64,000 nucleotides of DNA. Origin: Hysterangium stoloniferum (taxonomy: Eukaryota > Basidiomycota > Agaricomycetes > Hysterangiales > Hysterangiaceae). The DNA is taken from the NCBI GenBank assembly GCA_015178975.1, contig WHVD01000094.1, positions 274,441 to 338,440 on the forward strand. Direction: 5' to 3'. Below the pieces are notes generated by a model that did not search any database, was not told the origin of the DNA, and saw only the letters and a list, made by a program, of their open reading frames with translations. Position 1 is the stretch's first letter. Each line of letters starts with the position of its first letter. The translations under genes were made by a program, and so were the position numbers. Shown here one piece after another: positions 1-10,579 of this stretch.

Positions 1-846
1 TTCTGGCGCTTCACGCTAGGATCCTAATCCCCTACTGATTACTAGGCTTGCAATACATTGATACTGGAAAAGCGGAAAGAAAGTTTCTGATGGCGACGGT
101 TGTCGTTGGCTAAGTAGAATGGCACGGGGCAAGGCCCAAGCTTGGAACTACTTTATGCCTTACAGGCGATCGAGTTCATCACTGCTCTCACTTTTATAAT
201 TACTATAATATCAAATATTTATTAATAAAAGCCTTATTTTTACAAAACTCCATCTTTAAATAGCAGTATCTATTCTGAAACTATTATATTGTTAGCCACC
301 AACCATAAGAAACAATTCTTCATATTACATCCTAAATAATTCAGAGTCAATTAATAGAACCTGTTGTATATAGTTTTCCAATTTATGTAAATACTTGCTA
401 ATACTTCTGTTGTTAATTTGTTTTTTAAAAACCAAATTGTAGTTATTTCCTAGTAAAATATGTGAGATGTCATTGGAAATTTTTCATCCTATGGCCTTCT
501 TTATTAAGTGAAACCACCTATATATTTTAGGTATGTTGAATCAAGTAGAAATCTGTTTAGATTGACAGATTCATTCTGAAGTAATACATATGTATTTAGA
601 GGTGCCAATGATATACGTATGCATGGAATGGACTATCTAAAAGTATCTATTTTTTAAAAGCATTAGTGTTTCAAACTACTAATTTTTTTTATTGTCTACT
701 CGTGTCTGGAAAGATTCTTTAGTTTGTAATGTATGAGAGAGTTTAAAACTTTTAAAAAGTTTTAAAAACCAAATTATGTTTGAATCACATCTCAGATGTT
801 TAAATGACCTTTAGAGTATATTAGAATTTGGTATACTTAATAGTTT
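1..846. other. AT-rich stretch without a recognised gene
   Basis: No reading frame of useful length and no recognised repeat is visible. From about 190 onward the sequence is strongly AT-rich with short A/T runs. It abuts the truncated integrase end of gypsy element A at about 847, so that junction is probably a deletion or recombination breakpoint rather than a natural element end. Confidence 0.6.
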
Positions 847-1650
847 TCAGATATCCTCCTTAATGAATCCATTGAGTCCGGGCCAAGTGTATTCTCTTCT
901 TATTAATGATAGAGTTTTGTTGTACCTGAAATGTCCTGAGAGTGGATGATCATGTTCGTATCGAAGGATCCTGAGGCGGAGGCTGTTGGAGTCTGGTACA
1001 TAGATCCGATCGTCAAGTCTAATGAAACCATGCTGATCAAGAGACCACCGAGGTTGATCGGGGTCCACGGGATTGTCAAGGTGAGCTTTAGTTATCAGGT
1101 CTAGCAGAATTGCCGATAGAATATCTTGATGTAGCTTCTCAATATCCATAATGATAATTCCACGGACAATGGGATGGACAAGGAAAGTTGCATGGACTGA
1201 TGTGGTAAGTTGCTGATTCATGAAAATAGGTTTCAGGTTGTGTGGGTTTACTGTGGCATAGTCGTTGCTCCCCTCTTTAGGATAGACGTCCCATCGTCTA
1301 GTTAAAGCGTCGGATTTGCCGCCGAGATGGCCAGGTTGAAAGCAGATAATCATGTTGAAAGCAGATAGATATTCAGACCAGCGGGCCTGCTGATGGGTCA
1401 AAAGTTTTGTGGTAGAAAAGTATTCCAGGTATTTGTGATCTGTTACAACATCAATCGGAGTTCCCAAGCCTTCCAAATAGTGTCGCCACACTTTGAAAGC
1501 TGAAAAGATTGCCAGGAGATCCTTATAATGAACGTCATAGTTGAGCTCTGCTCCAGTAAAAGTCCAGGACAGAAATGCCATGGGGTGGACTTCTCCATTG
1601 GAGTCCTGGATAGACAGAATGGCTCCAAGCACATAATTCAAGGCGTCCAT
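847..1650 (-). pseudogene. Gypsy RNase H and truncated integrase N-terminus (element A)
   Basis: An open stretch of about 267 codons. The first half is RNase H-like (substrate-pocket region with VVTDHKYLEYF, then QARWSEYLSAF and GHLGGKSDALTRR). The C-terminal part starts an integrase zinc-binding domain (HDHPLSGHFRYNKTL, then REYTWPG) but ends before its CxxC pair and before any DDE catalytic core. Its N-terminal side runs into the broken RT region at about 1650-1716 through frame changes. It is remnant coding sequence of element A and cannot give a working integrase. Confidence 0.85.
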
Positions 1651-1715
1651 TTCAATGATGAGCGGGAAGTCCGGTTTCCAATGCGACAGAATTGGAGCTG
1701 AAGAAAAAGAATTTT

Positions 1716-3521
1716 TTAAAATATTGAAAGCTTTTTGACACTTATCATTAAAATTTCATGGAGTATCCTTACACATAAGATGGGTAAGGGGTACCGTGAT
1801 GTTGGAATATCCACGGATAAACCGTCAGTAAAATTGCCAAAGCCGAGGAAGGATTGTATATCTTTAACTTTTCGGGGTTCAGGCCAATCTTTGATGACTT
1901 GCACTTTAGTTCCATCCATGCGGAGTCCATCAGGTCCCATAATGAAACCAAGGTATTCCACAGAGTCCGTGTCAAAAGTACATTTTTTACCATTTGCGAA
2001 TAAACCATGTTGTCTGAGTCTCCAGAGAACTTCACGGACTTGTTTGTCGTGTTCTGCGGGATTCTCGGAGTAGATAAGAATGTCGTCCAAGTAAACAATA
2101 ACACATACATCAAGCATGTCAGAGAAAATGTCGTTGATAAAATGCTGAAAAACAGACGGAGCATTGGTGAGTCCAAAGGGCATCACCAACCACTCAAAGG
2201 CCCCATAATGGGTTCTAAAAGTGGTTTTCCATCCGTTGCCCATGGCGATCCAGACCAAATGATAGGTGTGTTTGAGATCTATTTTGGTGTAAATCCAGGC
2301 ATTCTGCGGAGCATCGAGCAGATCAGATATAAGTGGGAGTGGATACTTATCCTTCTTGGTGACAGCATTGAGTCCTCTAAAATCAACACATAGTCGAAGG
2401 GATCCATCCTTTTTTCTGACAAACAGAACAGGTGCTCCAAAAGGAGACTTTGAAGGTCAGATAAAACCTATGGACAAATGTTCATCCAGGAAATTGCGGA
2501 TTGCAGAAAGTTCCGTGGACAAGAGTGGATAAATAGGTCCTAGGGGTGGCTGGGTGCCATCTTCGAGATCAATTTTTAAGTCGTATTCTCTATGGGGTGG
2601 AAGCCGGTCAGCTTTTTGCTTGCTACAAACATCCGTGAAGTCATGATATTTCTCCGGGACGCCTTCTAGGTCAGCAGCTTGCTCAGATTCAGATACCGGG
2701 GTTGAAAAACATCCAGTTGCTTCATCAATTTTTAAGTTGATAGTGAACACCTGGGACCCCTCCATTTTTGTAGCCCTAATAAAAGCTGCAGCATTAATCA
2801 GAGAAATAGACGGAGGTGCTGTGGGTTCTGGGGAAGCCATGGGTGCCGTAGGGATCACAGGAGTCCTCGAGACTGCAGGTGCCAGGAAGGCCATGGGTGC
2901 CATGGAGGCTGGGTCAGGCGCAGTTTTCTCGGCTGCCGCAGGGGTCCGGAATGTTATACTGTTAGCTATCCAGTCAATCAACGGATTGTAGTGGGTAAGC
3001 CAGTTGTGTCCTAGGACCACCAAGCAACTTGAGTCTAACTGGGTCACATAGAAAGTGACCAATTGAGATGTTCCACACAGGAAACAGATGGATAAATCAC
3101 AAGCTAGGGTAACAACTGAATTACTTGTGCCATCAAAGAGGCGGAGGCCGACAGGATTTATCAGATAAGTTGACAAAGAATTTTTTTGTGTGAATTTTGT
3201 ATCTAAAAAACAATGAGTTGAGCCGGAATCTATAAGAGATGAAAAAATGAATTTCAGAATCATATTAGACATAAGTTTAACAAAAAATGAATCAGAATGT
3301 GAAAGAGCGGATGTGTTGAGATGGGTAAACTCTTGAATGTGCAGAGAGGCAACGCAACCCCCAACCCGCGTGGAGTCTGCAGGGTTGCTTACTCGTTTTT
3401 CGAGTCGGAAGCCGGTTTGTCCTTCAACAGGGTTTCCGTGGAGGTCTTGGCTGTTCAACCCTTTGCAGAGTTTGCTTTTGCCAGTGGACACTCTGGGACT
3501 CGATGACTGGGTTTCCCACAC
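1716..3521 (-). pseudogene. Gypsy protease and reverse transcriptase (element A)
   Basis: The upstream part (2457-3521) has an aspartic protease with LIDSGSTHCF followed by [15 protein letters not shown]. The downstream part (1716-2456) has RT motifs: [36 protein letters not shown] and the catalytic YLDD in [14 protein letters not shown]. The two are separated by an in-frame TGA at about 2457-2459, in the context FI-stop-PSKSP, where related elements have arginine; this fits CGA to TGA. A further frame change follows near 2260. The active-site aspartates are present, but the frame is not continuous. Confidence 0.88.
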
Positions 3522-4664
3522 AAGAGACAGAGGTTATTGTCCATACAACGTTGTCTTTCCTGTGGGGTCAATTTGCCATTGGGTCCGAGTTTGCCTGAGA
3601 GGTCAGGTTTTCCAGTTTGCTTGCCGGACTGTTGACCCTTGTTATTGTCCTTGTTGTTGTTGTTGTTAGAAGACTTTTTATTGTTCTTCTTGTCGGATTG
3701 TGTGGAGTTTTGGTTGCTGGTTGACGAATTGTTGTTGTTGTTTTTATTGGCTGTGGACTTGTTTACTTTGTCCACAGAGGTCTCGTGGGCAACTTCCACG
3801 TGATGTTCCCAATAACGTGCGTTTGCATTTTGAGCTTTGAGGCACATATGGGACAGGGTTTTTGGCTTGCCATCTTCTCCTTTTGAGACTTTGTCTTTAA
3901 GGTGGGATGGCAGACCAGCATAGAATTGGTGGCGGAGAGTGGGATTGCCCCACTGACAACGAGCTGCAAGATTATTGAATTGGATGATATAGTCCGTGAT
4001 GTGCTGCGTGTCCTTTATACGAAGATTTGTGAGACTGTTCTCGGCTTCTCCTGTTGGGTCATACGGGCCAAAGTTGGTTTCAAGCTCCTCAACAAAAGCA
4101 TCCCAATCTTCAAGCCAAAGTGGCCCTTCCTCGGAAATTCCGCTAAAAGCTGGTTCAAACCATTTCAACGTGGATCCTGACAAGTAGGAAAGTGTGTAGT
4201 TGACTTTTTGGGAGTCCATGGAGAATGCAGTGGATCGATCGCAGAAATTGAAGTGACATTGCATGAGGAAAGTAGAGAGTTTGTTTGGGTTGGAACCTGT
4301 GAAGGGTTCCGGAGCATTGACCTTTGACCGTGGAGGTTCTTGTTCCTTTTTCTTTCATTCTTCGAGGAGGTGCATCATAAATTTATCTATAGTACCTGCT
4401 AAAAATTCAGAAGTAGGGTCCCCCAAGTGCAGTCGTTCGATATGTAGATGGAGGATTTTCGACACCTTTGCCCTCGTCAGGGGCCATGGACTCATCCTTG
4501 TGCTCGGATTCGTCCTGGTTTTCTGGGACTTCTTCAATATGGGCTTCTTCCATGGCTTCCGACTGGTTCGCAAGCATCTGACTGGTATACAAGGTTAACG
4601 GGGAATGAAGAGTCGACAGTCCAGGTAATGATGCCTGTGCGTGCGCTTTTCTTCTTGGTGGCAT
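3455..4664 (-). pseudogene. Gypsy gag polyprotein (element A)
   Basis: The frame opens at the ATG at 4664 with a basic start (MPPRRKAHAQ). After a frame change it continues through a capsid-type retrotransposon gag domain (LSGSTLKWFEPAF, LEDWDAFVEELETNFGP, then TQHITDYIIQFNNLAARCQWG). A long Asn/Lys/Gln-rich linker encoded by AAC-type repeats (about 3640-3760) precedes a CCHC knuckle, CLLCGKPSHRVPEC, with spacing CX2CX4HX4C. A TGA at about 4355-4357 interrupts the frame, and the gypsy D copy has a TGA at the same place. Gag normally packages element RNA; this copy cannot produce the full protein. Confidence 0.87.
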
Positions 4665-4700
4665 AATGAAAACAACCTGCGAGTCTTAGTCTGAAAATAC

Positions 4701-5819
4701 TGTTAGGGTACGTATATGGTGGGTCTCCAGAGAAACCCGCAGAATATCTGGTAGGACTTGGCTTCAGCTTATAGGCTGCACCCTCGCTAGATCGTGTTGT
4801 CCAATTTCAGACAGGTGGATGGGATTCCCAGGGTGTCGGGGTCAGGGTTGTGGGTCGAGGGGTTGTAGGTCAGAGGTCGTGGGTCGTGAGTCGAGATAGG
4901 TTAAGAGAGATAGATGCGTCGGAGCCCATGGGCTCCGACTAGTGTGAGCGGTGTAATTCAAGTAGGAGTTTAGAGCAGAAAATGTATTAGATTACTGGGG
5001 GGAATCTAAGCCAATTTTCTGACTGGATTGTATGTACAACATCTGCCAGTTTAAATAGACTGTGGAGTGAATGTCATACCAAATCCAGTAATGATGAAAC
5101 GAAACAAGCAAAACATAAAATGGGAATAGTAAACACCAAATTTGGTGTTAGGAATGGGATGGAATGGAGCAGAGTCCAAATAGTGACAAATCATAAACCA
5201 TAATGGGAAATGGAGTGGGAGTGGAGTCCGAATCGTGACAGGTCATTTGACTAAAATGGGAATGGGGCTCTGTTAGAGGGATGACGGGTTTTCTGACTGG
5301 GGTCTGGTGACTGACGTGCGGGATGAGGTGGGACATAAACAGGGATGGAGTCCAGTGGGTTTTCCGGTGACTGAAACACAACGTAACAAAGTTGAACGTA
5401 GACAAGTCTGACATATGGAGTCTGGTGGGAATTCTGGTAAATTGACAATGGATGTGTATAAGTAGTGCCCAGAGTCCAGCGGGATTTCCAGTCGTAACAA
5501 CCATAACAGGAACAGAGCAGGAGTGGAGTCCGAATCGTGACAGGTCATTTGACTATAGCGGGAATGGGGCTCAGTTAGAGGGATGACAGGTTTTCCGAGT
5601 GGGGTCCAGTGACTGATGCGTGGGACAGAGTTGGACATAGACAGGGACAGAGTCTGGCGGGTATTCCAGTGACTGATACATAAAGTAATGAAGTCAAACA
5701 TGGACAAGTCTGATGTATGGAGTCTGGCAGAAATTCCGGTAAACTGACAATTGGTGTGTATAGGGCGCGGGTGTGTATAAGTTAGTGCCCGGAGTCCAGC
5801 GGGAATTCCAGTCATAACA
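4701..5819 (-). repeat. 5' LTR of gypsy element A, with duplicated end segment
   Basis: On the plus strand it begins TGTTAGGGTACG and ends CATAACA, so the transcribed strand is minus and the LTR has TG...CA ends. At 1119 bp it is longer than sister LTRs (about 820 bp). A complete copy would end at TCGTAACA (5499), and 5500-5819 repeats about 5195-5499, so the U3 end is tandemly duplicated. The motif AAGCTGAAGCCAAGTCCT (minus strand, about 4751-4790), shared with other LTRs here, is present. Confidence 0.85.
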
Positions 5820-6471
5820 GTGTTGTGGTTATGGGGTGAGTTCTAACTATAGGCACTAGAGTACATAGGTCTAGTATGTATGCACCCACAAGAGTCTATG
5901 TACCATTTGAATACATAGATTGTTCAACTACATAATATATGCATATGATAAAATATAGAGAAAAATAGAAATAATAATTGAAATATAGTGTGGGTCCATC
6001 CCAACTATATTTTGGAATATATTTTGTAGTACCTCTCACACAAGGAGGTCACAAATATTGAATTCAAATTGGTAGCAACATTAGAAGAAAAGAAGATAGC
6101 CATAGAGAATGTGAATCAATTACAAACTGAGAAGAAACAAGCACCCAGTGGTAAGAAAATTAATCTCAAAGCTTCTGGGAGAGGCTTTCCAACACCAGCT
6201 GTTGCAATATCCACTGAAAAGGAAAATTTCCCTTACCTGTCCCTATCCTTACCCTCTTCATCCTATCATCCCACATCTGAGCCCTCCTACATACCACTCC
6301 CTCCTGAACTGGAGTCACCTCCATCTTCTTATAATGTTCATTTATCCTACCTCCAATCTAGACTGCACACCAATTCTGAGCCTGCCACCTACCCTCCCAA
6401 TCTTAGTTCTAACCAATAACTGTTTTAATTTTTTTATTACTGTAATTATTTTAGTTCTTTTTAATATTTAG
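5820..6471. other. No firm gene; unassigned 116-codon frame
   Basis: Plus-strand 6069-6419 holds an open frame of 116 codons, Lys/Gln-rich at first and Pro/Ser/Tyr-rich later. It has no recognised domain and no strong start context. It ends just before the foldback at 6472 and may be repeat-derived. I would not call it a gene without expression data. Confidence 0.4.
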
Positions 6472-7175
6472 TTACAGCTGTTTCAGGTATGTAATGCGGA
6501 ATTTGAAAATCAATAAAAAAATTCCACTTTGGTCCCAAAAATAAATTGCCATGTAACTCCATAACGGGGAGGAAGTAAGATATAATACTTTGTATTCACC
6601 ATATGTATATATATATGGGGCAACCTATTCCTATACTCATAATTTCTTATTTCCTGTTATTTAACATTTGGACCTCCATCAAAGAATCAGCTCCCCCGCC
6701 ACAATCACACACATTTTTGGTTTGAAACTTGGGGAGAATAATATTATATATTATATATAGAAGTATAAACAAAAATGGATGCCTATACAGCATGGAATGT
6801 AGGGAAAGGGCAGACATACACTAATGCAGCATACAAGTGTCGCCGTTCCCTACATTCCATACTGTATAAGCATCCATTCTTGTTTATACTTTTATATATA
6901 ATATATAATATTATTCTCCCCAAGTTTCAAACCGAAAATGTGTGTAATTGTGGCGGGGGAGCTGATTCTTTGATGGAGGTCCAAATGTTAAATAACAGGA
7001 AATAAGAAATTATGAGTATAGGAATAGGTTGCCCCATATATATATATGGTGAATACAAAGTATTATATCTTACTTCCTCCCCGTTATGGAGTTACATGGC
7101 AATTTATTTTTAGGACCAAAGCGGAATTTTTTATTGATTTTCAAATTCCGCACTACGTACCCGAAACAGCTGTAA
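6472..7175. mobile_element. 704-bp foldback (MITE-like) element
   Basis: The two halves are near-perfect inverted repeats: left arm 6472-6806, loop 6807-6845, right arm 6846-7175. The ends are TTACAGCTGTTTC and its complement GAAACAGCTGTAA. No transposase is encoded, and the 76-codon frame inside it is only hairpin sequence. An imperfect direct repeat of about 30 bp (TGTAATTATT... to ...TTAATATTTAGT) lies on both sides (about 6440-6471 and 7171-7200). The terminal sequence resembles that of the composite foldback at 27876-28924. Confidence 0.88.
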
Positions 7176-7363
7176 TTATTCAATTTTAATATTTAGTCAA
7201 TTATTCAAACTTCCTTAAATGGACAGGACGACTCGACTCTTTCAGATTTCAAAAGAACCTGGACTAGAGTCTAAATCTCGTATATGTTGTATGGGTGCAT
7301 TCATCTGACCCGAAACTTTATCCAAAAGGCTGGCGTCCACATGCGCCCACAAACACGACAAGT

Positions 7364-8932
7364 ATGACCTCCGGAAGCCTCAAAGTATGCAAATCCTGTA
7401 CTACTAAGCCCTTACCTCTGGACAGATTCTCTGTTCGCACAAAGGACTCTACGCTGGGAAAGAAAGGGGAATTGGCAGATGTCTGTGTCGAGTGCATGAC
7501 AAAAGATCGCGAAAGAAAGCGCAAGAAACGCGCTGAACAGAGAGCCGAAAGTGGTATTTCAGAGCGGGCGCACAAGCCGTGGGTTACAGATATCACGGTG
7601 GAAGCTTTCATGGATATGGCCGCCGCTGCTGTAGAGAAAGATGTCGAGTTTCGTGTGGAAGTGGATATAGACGAGCTCGTTTCACTGGATAATATTCCTG
7701 AGAAACGCGTTAGATTGTTGGCTGTCAAGTTGAACGAAGTGATGAGACTACATTGGTCGTAAGTGATGGACTGATTGGCTGTCTTGATTGACATGAAGTC
7801 TGGCTTAGGTTGTCTGTTCATCACGCAAGGAAGGATCATACGGAGTGGATATTCTGTTGTACGCAAGCTAAGAATCGAGGAAAAAAGGGCGTCTCGGCCT
7901 CAGAGCGGAAGAGAGCCACAAAGAAAATGGACCGCGGTCATTGTGAAGGGTGGCTTCGAATATTGACTATAAACAGCGACTCTCGAATGAAGATCTCGAT
8001 TGTACATAAACACTGTCACGAAGCTTACAAAAACGTCCACTTACCCGACGAATGGAAGGCATATGTTCGTCAACACCTTGATACAAAGCCAGGCAAGGCA
8101 TGTATAAATCACCTTATTTGCTCACAATATCTAATGCATCACAGATTTGGTTACATGTTGTAGAAGAGGAGCGAAAGCGAGGCAACGAGAAATCAGAACT
8201 GCCTTACCGACAGAAAGCCGTTTATTACTACTGGCACAAGCAACGCGAATTATTAAGCACAAGTTCCGGTGACCGGCCATCGGGATCTGCTTCTCCAGGT
8301 CCAGGTGAGATCATGGACGCAGGCCCTTCAAGTTCACACGCGATGGTCTCTGAAATTCGGAAGACGGAGTCCGAGAGAGAGAGTATTCTCCCTGATTCAA
8401 ACTGTGAGCCCGTACCAAGAACTACAACTTTTCTCAGTTCTCATTTTATAAAAGTCCTTCATAGCCCCAATATGGCATTTCCGGTGTATCAAGATGTTGC
8501 TGAATCAACATCTCCTGAACCTATCGTAAGTTTTTCAAACCACCATTTGTTCACACCGATACCATGTTCAGCGGGAAACCGTTCATCGCAGTTCAAAGCT
8601 ATAGCTCGTCCTTCGTGTCACAATCCCCAGGCAGCTCCATATATCCCACATCCGCCGCCGCCTGATGCTCTTCCTCTACAGTTTGCCATCGAAGCTCCAA
8701 CTGTTGAGGTCCGTGGACACCCATCCTTCCTTTCATATTAGTGACAAAAGGGCAGCCGCTGAATGCCTCCACCGTCTTTGATGAAGTTACTCGTGCCATA
8801 GAATCAGCTTTAGCAATTCTGGACAGTTATGGTCCGGATAATATTGATCCCGGGTTATTGGCACGAATAGAGGCGGCTTTCCGACCAGGCTTGGATTTCG
8901 TTAAGCAGTTCATGCGTTCTGAGGACCGTTGA
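7364..8932 (+). CDS. Four-exon Cys/His-rich protein, possibly DNA-binding
   Basis: Exons 7364-7758, 7809-8097, 8145-8708 and 8756-8932 join in frame to 474 codons; the introns are 50, 47 and 47 nt. The ATG at 7364 is the first in frame. The N-terminus has paired Cys motifs (VCKSC, then VCVEC) followed by a basic stretch, like a small zinc-binding module. Exon 2 has FCCTQAKNRGKKG, HCEGWLRI and HKHCHEAY, a spacing similar to WRKY-GCM/FAR1-type zinc folds. Exon 3 continues with a W-rich motif and a Ser/Pro-rich tail, and exon 4 is helical. Intron 2 must use a GC donor (AAG|GCATGT) to stay in frame. A DNA-binding or transposon-derived regulatory role is inference; the exact family is not recognised. 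Confidence 0.7.
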
Positions 8933-10176
8933 TCAGACTGAAGGTTTGGCTACATTGAAAGAGTGTCGTGAATGGCGGTCACACTTCACACGCAGGACAA
9001 CACTGCATCTTTGTTGTGCATGGCAGTTAGCAGGTGGCTGAAGTACAACGAAGCCGTATCTGGTTGAGAGCTGAGGATAGGGTCGAGTGTTATGTATTCA
9101 TGAGACTTACTACACATAAAGACTCTGAGGTTCTCCTTGAGGACTTTGTGTCTGGCTGGATATTGTTTTTAGAAATGATTGCAGTTGGTGCATGAAGGAG
9201 TGAGCATTATATTATGTATGAAGCGGAATGAATAGAGAGGTTTTTGAGATTCGGACAAACATTCTGATTATCAGCATGAAAGATATCGTAGTGTCCCCGC
9301 AATTGCGAACCCCCAACAAAGAACAGGTCAGGTGCAATATTGTGCATGCTAAATATACCCAAAAAACGAGCCCCCATTAGCATATTGTGGCCGCATAAAA
9401 TGAGTCATTTAAGGAAACATTAAAAGGAAATAATAGTTAACATTTAAATGGACTTTTGTGAGGCCAAAAAAATATGACATTTTGTATTTCAGGCTCATAC
9501 CTTGTGAGTTCTTGTTGAACTCTCTACAGCAGGATAATACCTTCTATTCTGAAGTATTGTTTCATACTGCATAATACTTGAGCTGGTCTCCAGCCAGACC
9601 AAGGCCTGTTCCCCATCTGACCTAGGCCTCTGGACCCCTAGTTTACAGCTAAGTGTCATCATGCATCTTACTTGTCATCATGCATCTTACTACACACTTC
9701 TTGCCTGTTTTGAAATACCAGAGCACCTGACAGTTTCATGTGAAGGCATAACACATCCATTGAAGCTAAGCTCCACTTGTCTTACTGTAGTAGTAACTCC
9801 ATTTAAGTATGTATATACTGGCCTTTCAGTCCCCATTCTTGTTAGATTTAGTAATGTGGCTACATGTTGTGTACCACTGTGGGTCCACAGTTCACATTGG
9901 TGAAACATCTATCACATCAAGCATGATCCTTCTAAATTCATCAATATTTACATCCATGCTATCAAATGTGCTTTCCAGAACCTCATATCTTTAGATTGTG
10001 CTATCAATGATTGTTAAACATTGGATGTCCTCCTGATGAACCTTCATAAATTTGTCTTGTAAATCCCTTGGGAGTTCTATTTTTCAAGCTCTACATTGTG
10101 TCATACATAGATACAGACCTTGTTTTTAAAAATCATTTCATTACCTATATAATAAAACCACTTACTCTCTGACTTT
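8933..10176. other. Intergenic stretch with repeat fragments, no gene
   Basis: No coherent reading frame. The segment around 9395-9410 contains AAAATGAGTCATTTA, also found in both arms of the MITE at 27053-27380, so a decayed relative may lie at about 9300-9480. 9600-10170 looks like degraded, T-enriched repeat sequence. Confidence 0.5.
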
Positions 10177-10569
10177 TTGATGAGGCAAGTATGTAACTTG
10201 GCTGTTACTCAAAGCTGTGACCTCATTATCTGGTTCAGAACACCTCAAATGGTCACTTTCTATGTGACACAGTTGGACTTAAATTGCTCCATCATACTAG
10301 GACACAACTGGCTTACCCACTACAATCCATTGATTGACTGGGTTTTAGGCAGTATCACATTCTGGACACCCATGGCCTCTGATAAAACTGCATCATCATC
10401 CCTGACCTTCATGGAACTCTCAGCCTCTTCAATGAATCTGGCTTCAATGGAACCTATGGAACCTCCTTGCATGTCTCTCATGAATATAGAAGCATTTATT
10501 AGGGCTACTAAACTAGAAGGCTCCTTAGCATTCACTTCAAAAATCCCTATTAGATGTTTGTGTGGATAA
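10177..10569 (+). pseudogene. Gypsy protease fragment
   Basis: An open stretch encodes [29 protein letters not shown] and IEAFIRATKLEGS. These match the protease C-terminal region of element A on the opposite strand. Upstream gag and downstream RT are absent. It is a plus-strand remnant cut by the minus-oriented LTR that begins at 10580. Confidence 0.8.
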
Positions 10570-10579
10570 TAGTTGGCTG

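Larger units (their letters stand above)
847..5819 (-). mobile_element. Ty3/gypsy element A, 5' LTR to integrase, truncated
   Basis: Reading on the minus strand the order is LTR (5819-4701), gag with a CCHC knuckle, aspartic protease, reverse transcriptase, RNase H and the start of integrase, which is the Ty3/gypsy order. Sequence similarity stops at about 847, just after the two histidines of the integrase HHCC zinc site, so the integrase core, polypurine tract and 3' LTR are missing. Coding parts carry stops and frameshifts, so the copy is dead. A related copy in the opposite orientation (element D) lies at 53925-56408. Confidence 0.9.

Noticed and set aside
6775-7005. 76-codon frame at 6775-7005
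   Set aside because: It lies across the loop and right arm of a perfect foldback, so its sequence is mirrored by the left arm; no protein features.
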